A stretch of 64,000 bases of DNA from a bacterium (GTDB lineage Bacteria; Actinomycetota; Acidimicrobiia; Spongiisociales; Spongiisociaceae): assembly GCA_028821235.1 (NCBI GenBank), contig JAPPGV010000011.1, positions 1 to 64,000 of the forward strand, written 5' to 3'. Each line of letters begins with the position of its first letter. The first letter of the stretch is position 1. Positions 60,099 to 64,000 of this stretch are shown here, piece after piece. The notes under the pieces were generated by a model. It was not told the origin of the DNA and searched no databases. It was given only the letters and a program-made list of their open reading frames with translations. Both the position numbers and the translations under genes were made by a program.

Positions 60099-62081
60099 CT
60101 ACGGGCGCGCGGATGGCGGCAGCAGAGACAGCTTGCTGACGATGCCCTGTCCGGCGATGAACTCCCAGTCCGAGTAGACGCTCGAGTCGTACACGTATGC
60201 ACCGTCGGGATACAGCAGCAACACGAAGGGCAACTCCTCGGCGATTATCTCCTGCATGCGAAGCAGGATGGCGATGCGCCCCGCCTCGGTGGACTCGACG
60301 GGTAGCGCCGCCGAGAGCGCATCCATCTCGGCGCTGGCGTAACCGGTCAGGTTCAGGAACCCGCCCATCGGAATGCTGGCGACCAACTGCGGGAGGCGCA
60401 GCGGATCCGCCTGCACGGGCGCCGACCAGCCCCACATGGCGATGTCGTAGTTGCGCCCGTTGTTGACGTTGAATTCCGGCCACACAGCTTGCTCCCACGT
60501 CCCGGTCTCGACGGCCGCCACAGAGGTCTCGATGCCGATGTCGGCCAGCATCTCCACGGTCAACTCGGCTATCCGCAGCCGGAGCGAGTCAGGGGCGTTG
60601 GTGATGATCTCGAACGACATGGGCTGTCCGTCGAACTCCCTCACACCGTCGCCGTCGCTGTCGGCATAGCCGGCCTCGTCGAGCAGAGCGTTGGCCGCGG
60701 CCACGTCGTGCACCGGGATCATCGACGGGTTGAAGGACCGATGCTCGGGATGTATCCAGCCCGGGCTCCCCACCGTCGCCGCGCCGAGGAACACCGTGTC
60801 GACGATGTCCTGGCGGTCCATGGCCAGGTTGATGGCCTGGCGTACCGCCACGTCGTCGAAGGGGCGCTTCGAGGCGTCGTAGTTGATCATCTGGGTGGTG
60901 AACTCGGGTCCCAGGGCGATGTCCAGCGGATCTTGGGCGTCCAGCAGCGGGATTTGCTCCGGAGGTATGCGCTCGAAGATCACGTCGACCTCACCGGTGC
61001 GGATGGCGGCCTGGGCGCCGGCGTCGTCGGCGAAGACTATGACCACCAGCTCCTCGACCGCCGGTGCGCCCCGGAAGTAGTCGGGGTTGGCCTCGAAGCG
61101 GTAGCTCTGTCCTTCCACGTACTCCACCAGCTTGTACGGACCGGTCCCGATGTTGGTAGCGCCGAAGTCGTGCTCGGACGGCACTTCGACTCCTTCCCAC
61201 ACATGGCGCGGGATGATCGGAATGTCAGCGAGGGCGGCCAGCTCGAAGCCGGCCTTCGGGCTACCGAGCACGAAGGTCGCGCTGTAGTCGCCCGTCACCA
61301 CGAGGTCCTCGACCCCCCTGAGGTCCCGGGCGAACCGGCTGGCCTCCACGTTGTTGATGTAGTAGTCGACGCTGAAGTCCACGTCGTGCGCCGTCAAGGG
61401 CTGCCCATCGTGCCAGGTGACGCCCTCGACCATCGTGAAGGAGTACTCGGTCAGGTCCGCGTTGACGGAGACGGTGTCCGCCAGCCACGGCTGTGGGATG
61501 CCGGCGGCGTCGAGCTGCATGAGCGAGTCGTACTGGAGCATCAGCAGGTTCCATCCGGGGAAGCCGCTGATGTAGGTGTACGGGTTGAGGGTTGCCTCGT
61601 CGCCGGTGATCGCCGCCCGTACCGTTACCGGTCCTGCGGCGGCCTCTTGCTCCATCATCGCCTCGTCGAGCATCTGCTCGGCCTCAGCGAGAGCCGACTC
61701 CGCGGCGGCCACCGCCTCCTCGGAGGCTTCAGCCGTCGCCGCAGCCCTTTGCTCGGCTTCCTCGAGGGCTGCCTGCGCGTCGGCCAACGCCGACTGGGAG
61801 GCCTCGTCGCCCTCCATGGCTGCTGAGGCCGCAGCCTGGGCTGCTTCCAGGTCGGCTTGGGCCTGGGCCAGCGCCGATGCCGCCGCTTCGGCCTCCGCCT
61901 GAGCCGACTCCGCCTCGGACTGGGCGGCCGCAGCTTCGGACTGGGCGGTTGCAGCCTGCGCCTGCGCCGCGCTCACTTCCTCCGATGACGTGTCCTCGCC
62001 GCCACACGCCGCTGCCATCAGGCCGAGCATGAGGACGAGAGTCAACGCCTTCGATGATGCAAACCTTCGCATTGTTGTCAT
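60099..62081 (-). CDS. Peptide-type solute-binding lipoprotein with a long coiled-coil stalk
   Basis: This 660-residue family-5 binding protein has a lipoprotein signal with Cys26 (LMAAAC). Residues ~36-148 are almost only Ala, Glu, Gln and Ser in a heptad-like pattern, so they form a long helix or coiled coil; such a stalk is unusual. The binding domain starts with VRAAITGDEATLNPYTY and has the GTGPYKLVEYVEGQSYRFEANPDY hallmark. ATG 62081 or 62072 are both acceptable. It follows the fused ATPase gene and precedes DppB. Confidence 0.88.
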   Translation of the reverse strand: MTTMRRFASSKALTLVLMLGLMAAACGGEDTSSEEVSAAQAQAATAQSEAAAAQSEAESAQAEAEAAASALAQAQADLEAAQAAASAAMEGDEASQSALADAQAALEEAEQRAAATAEASEEAVAAAESALAEAEQMLDEAMMEQEAAAGPVTVRAAITGDEATLNPYTYISGFPGWNLLMLQYDSLMQLDAAGIPQPWLADTVSVNADLTEYSFTMVEGVTWHDGQPLTAHDVDFSVDYYINNVEASRFARDLRGVEDLVVTGDYSATFVLGSPKAGFELAALADIPIIPRHVWEGVEVPSEHDFGATNIGTGPYKLVEYVEGQSYRFEANPDYFRGAPAVEELVVIVFADDAGAQAAIRTGEVDVIFERIPPEQIPLLDAQDPLDIALGPEFTTQMINYDASKRPFDDVAVRQAINLAMDRQDIVDTVFLGAATVGSPGWIHPEHRSFNPSMIPVHDVAAANALLDEAGYADSDGDGVREFDGQPMSFEIITNAPDSLRLRIAELTVEMLADIGIETSVAAVETGTWEQAVWPEFNVNNGRNYDIAMWGWSAPVQADPLRLPQLVASIPMGGFLNLTGYASAEMDALSAALPVESTEAGRIAILLRMQEIIAEELPFVLLLYPDGAYVYDSSVYSDWEFIAGQGIVSKLSLLPPSARP

Positions 62082-62231
62082 CCCTTCTCCCCCACGCGGG
62101 AGCCGCGCCGGACGAACAACTGGTTCGTCGGCCCGGCTTCCATCAGCCTGCCAAGCGTAGCCCAACGGTTGGCCGTAGGGTCGGCCAGAGGGCACCTTGT
62201 CCGGGCTTGACGCCCGGAAACTCCCGCGTGC

Positions 62232-64000
62232 CTAGGGTCGCTGCTGCCCAGGAGGATTCACCAGGTGGCAGGACACCCATCGACCGGGGGCGGCTTCGGT
62301 GAGAGCCGGTTCGATCGTCGAGCACAGGCCTTCCACCGCCACCGGGCACCGGGTGTGGAAGCGGCACCCTGCCGGAGGATCCTCCGGGCTGGGCAGGTCC
62401 CCCACGAGCCGGGTGCGTGTTCCGGCGTCGAGGACGCCCGGTTCCGGCGCGGGAACCGCGGCGAGGAGTGCCTTCGTGTACGGGTGGAGCGGCTCCCGGT
62501 AGAGCTGGTCGCGCGGGGCGCGCTCGACGATCTCGCCCAGGTACATGACGGCCACCTCGTGGGAGACGTGGCGCACCACCGCCAGGTCATGGGCGATGAA
62601 CACGAGCGCCATGCCCGTGGCCGCCTGTATGTCGGCCAGCAGGTTCACCACCTGGGCCTGGACCGAGACGTCCAGGGACGACACCGGCTCGTCGCAGACG
62701 ATCACCTCTGGGTCGGCGGCCAGGGCGCGGGCCACGGCGATCCTCTGCCTCTGCCCGCCGCTGAACTCGTGCGGGTGTCTCCGGCCGGCGTCGGTAGGAA
62801 GCCCCACCTGGGCGAGCAGTTCGGACACTCGTTCCCGGATCTCTTCCGGCGTCCCGAGCCTATGGATACGCAGCGGCTCTGCGATCACATCCCCCACCCG
62901 CATACCCGGGTTCATCGCCGAGAACGGATCCTGGAAGATCATCTGCACCACCCTCCGGTGCCTGCCGCTCCGGTGGTCGATCGGGTTCCCTTCGATATCG
63001 ATCGTCCCCTCGGTGGGCCTGACCAGCGCTACCAGGGCCCGACCCAGCGTGGTCTTGCCGCACCCGCTCTCCCCGACCACGCCCAGGGTCCGGCCGCGGC
63101 GCACGTCGAGGTCCACTCCATCCACCGCCCGTATGACCCCCGAGCCGGACCGGCGCAGTCCCCGGACCACCGGGAAGTGCACGCGGAGCCCCCGGATGGA
63201 GACGACCACGTCCCCGCCCTCCCCTGACATCGTCTGCTCCCCCGTGACGGATCCTTCGGACCACAGGTCGGACGAGTCGCTCATCTCGTGATGGTGTATG
63301 CAGGCCGAGCCGTGGCGGTCGGCGCCCACATCCTCCAACTCGGGAAGCGCCTCGCTGCACCCCTCCCCCGCGAGGGGACACCTGGCGTCGAACGGGCATC
63401 CTCTCAGCTCCTCGGCCACGCGCAGGGGCGAACCCGGGATCTCGGCCAGGCGGGTGGTCACAGGCCGGTCCAACCGGGGGATGGAGCGCAGCAAGCCGGA
63501 AGTGTACGGATGGCGCGTCGATCGGTATATCGCATGGGCCGAACCGGTCTCGGCTATGCGACCTGCGTACATGACCGCCACCCGATCGGCTATTTCCGCC
63601 ACCACGCCGAGGTCATGGGTGATCCACACGACCGCCAGCCGGTACTCGTCCTGGACCTCCCGCACCAGATCGACGATCTGCGCCTGGACGGTCACGTCGA
63701 GGGCCGTGGTCGGTTCGTCGGCGATGAGCAGCTTGGGCTCGCATGCCAGGGCCATGGCGATCATGGCCCGCTGGCGCATGCCCCCCGAGAACTCGTGCGG
63801 GTAGTCGTCCACCCGGGAGGATGCGGACGGTATGCCGACCCGGTCGAGGAGCTCGATCGCCCGTCGCCGGGCCGCAGCCTTCGTGAAGTCCCGATGGATC
63901 CGGAGGCTCTCGCCGATCTGGCGGCCGACCCGGTGGACCGGATTCAAGGAGGACATCGGCTCCTGGAAGACCATCGCCACGTCCCGGCCGCGGATGCGCC
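62232..64000 (-). CDS. Fused DppD-DppF-type ABC ATPase (partial; continues past the window)
   Basis: This is a tandem ATPase with two nucleotide-binding domains in one chain. The first lacks its Walker A, which lies beyond 64000; visible are VFQEPMSSLNP, the signature FSGGMRQRAM and Walker B LLIADEPTTALD, then an oligopeptide-transporter C-terminal Cys cluster (CPFDARCPLAGEGC). After a linker, the second half starts near VVVSIRGLRVHFPV and has GESGCGKTT, FSGGQRQR, VIVCDEPVSSLD and a similar Cys cluster. Most transporters of this type use two separate proteins. The start codon is outside. Confidence 0.9.
   Translation of the reverse strand, partial: RIRGRDVAMVFQEPMSSLNPVHRVGRQIGESLRIHRDFTKAAARRRAIELLDRVGIPSASSRVDDYPHEFSGGMRQRAMIAMALACEPKLLIADEPTTALDVTVQAQIVDLVREVQDEYRLAVVWITHDLGVVAEIADRVAVMYAGRIAETGSAHAIYRSTRHPYTSGLLRSIPRLDRPVTTRLAEIPGSPLRVAEELRGCPFDARCPLAGEGCSEALPELEDVGADRHGSACIHHHEMSDSSDLWSEGSVTGEQTMSGEGGDVVVSIRGLRVHFPVVRGLRRSGSGVIRAVDGVDLDVRRGRTLGVVGESGCGKTTLGRALVALVRPTEGTIDIEGNPIDHRSGRHRRVVQMIFQDPFSAMNPGMRVGDVIAEPLRIHRLGTPEEIRERVSELLAQVGLPTDAGRRHPHEFSGGQRQRIAVARALAADPEVIVCDEPVSSLDVSVQAQVVNLLADIQAATGMALVFIAHDLAVVRHVSHEVAVMYLGEIVERAPRDQLYREPLHPYTKALLAAVPAPEPGVLDAGTRTRLVGDLPSPEDPPAGCRFHTRCPVAVEGLCSTIEPALTEAAPGRWVSCHLVNPPGQQRP

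Noticed and set aside
1-64000. CRISPR arrays, rRNA and tRNA genes, phage genes.
   Set aside because: No regular repeat-spacer series, no rRNA-like stretches, no convincing tRNA fold and no phage structural genes were seen by reading; tRNAscan-SE and a CRISPR finder would settle it.

Overview
The window is high-G+C DNA of actinobacterial character. Genes are tightly packed, GTG and TTG starts are common, lipoproteins carry Thr/Ala-rich linkers, and there is a TIGR03619-like F420-dependent oxidoreductase. I infer a free-living or host-associated marine-type actinobacterium, perhaps Acidimicrobiia. That placement rests on gene style only; no rRNA or tRNA was found. About 53 protein genes can be supported, and both ends of the window cut through larger loci.

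Layout, left to right. (1) 75-5949, minus strand: sulfoacetaldehyde acetyltransferase (xsc), an Ntn-type C45 acyltransferase/hydrolase, and a PotABC-type importer. (2) 6621-13498: a large histidine kinase fused to a response regulator, a phytanoyl-CoA dioxygenase-family enzyme, a secreted TAP-like hydrolase and a DUF4143 ATPase. (3) 13708-20260: a second ThDP enzyme, a SLC23-type permease with a cytosolic tail, an acylating sulfoacetaldehyde-dehydrogenase-like enzyme (SauS-like), a PP2C phosphatase and a VanZ-like protein. (4) 20353-28783, minus strand: an eight-gene catabolic operon with a sugar-type ABC importer, a PEP-hydrolase-family TIM barrel, an epimerase, a sulfatase, an LLM oxidoreductase and a HAD hydrolase. 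(5) 28985-37453: adenosine deaminase, aldo-keto reductase, a molybdenum oxidoreductase with a fused Fe-S/NrfD subunit (SoeABC-like), a SnoaL protein and an amidohydrolase. (6) 37518-42864: a DrrAB/NodIJ-type exporter and a Tm-1-like/PEP-hydrolase/NIPSNAP/DUF952 operon. (7) 43066-46522: a SucCD-like ADP-forming acyl-CoA ligase pair and a metallo-beta-lactamase/rhodanese protein. (8) 47410-54257: a B12 salvage locus of two divergent operons (cobT-cobS-cobC-cobU and btuF-btuC-btuD-cobO) around a cobalamin riboswitch. (9) 54373-64000: a large secreted protein, a DUF433/PIN-like toxin-antitoxin pair whose toxin is frameshifted, and a dipeptide-type ABC operon running off the right end.

The theme tying several loci together is organosulfur catabolism. 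A ligase of the SucCD type could make sulfoacetyl-CoA. SauS-like dehydrogenase would reduce it to sulfoacetaldehyde, Xsc would release sulfite and acetyl phosphate, and a SoeABC-like complex could oxidise the sulfite. The enzymes sit in separate operons, so the pathway is inference except for Xsc, whose family is clear. The most unusual items are the kinase-regulator fusion with Asn in place of the phospho-acceptor Asp, the split bacterial counterpart of plant Tm-1 with a second PEP-hydrolase paralogue elsewhere, the riboswitch whose terminator stem contains the ribosome binding site, and a small dispersed repeat with MITE-like ends at 1-78, 28802-28967 and 54255-54288.
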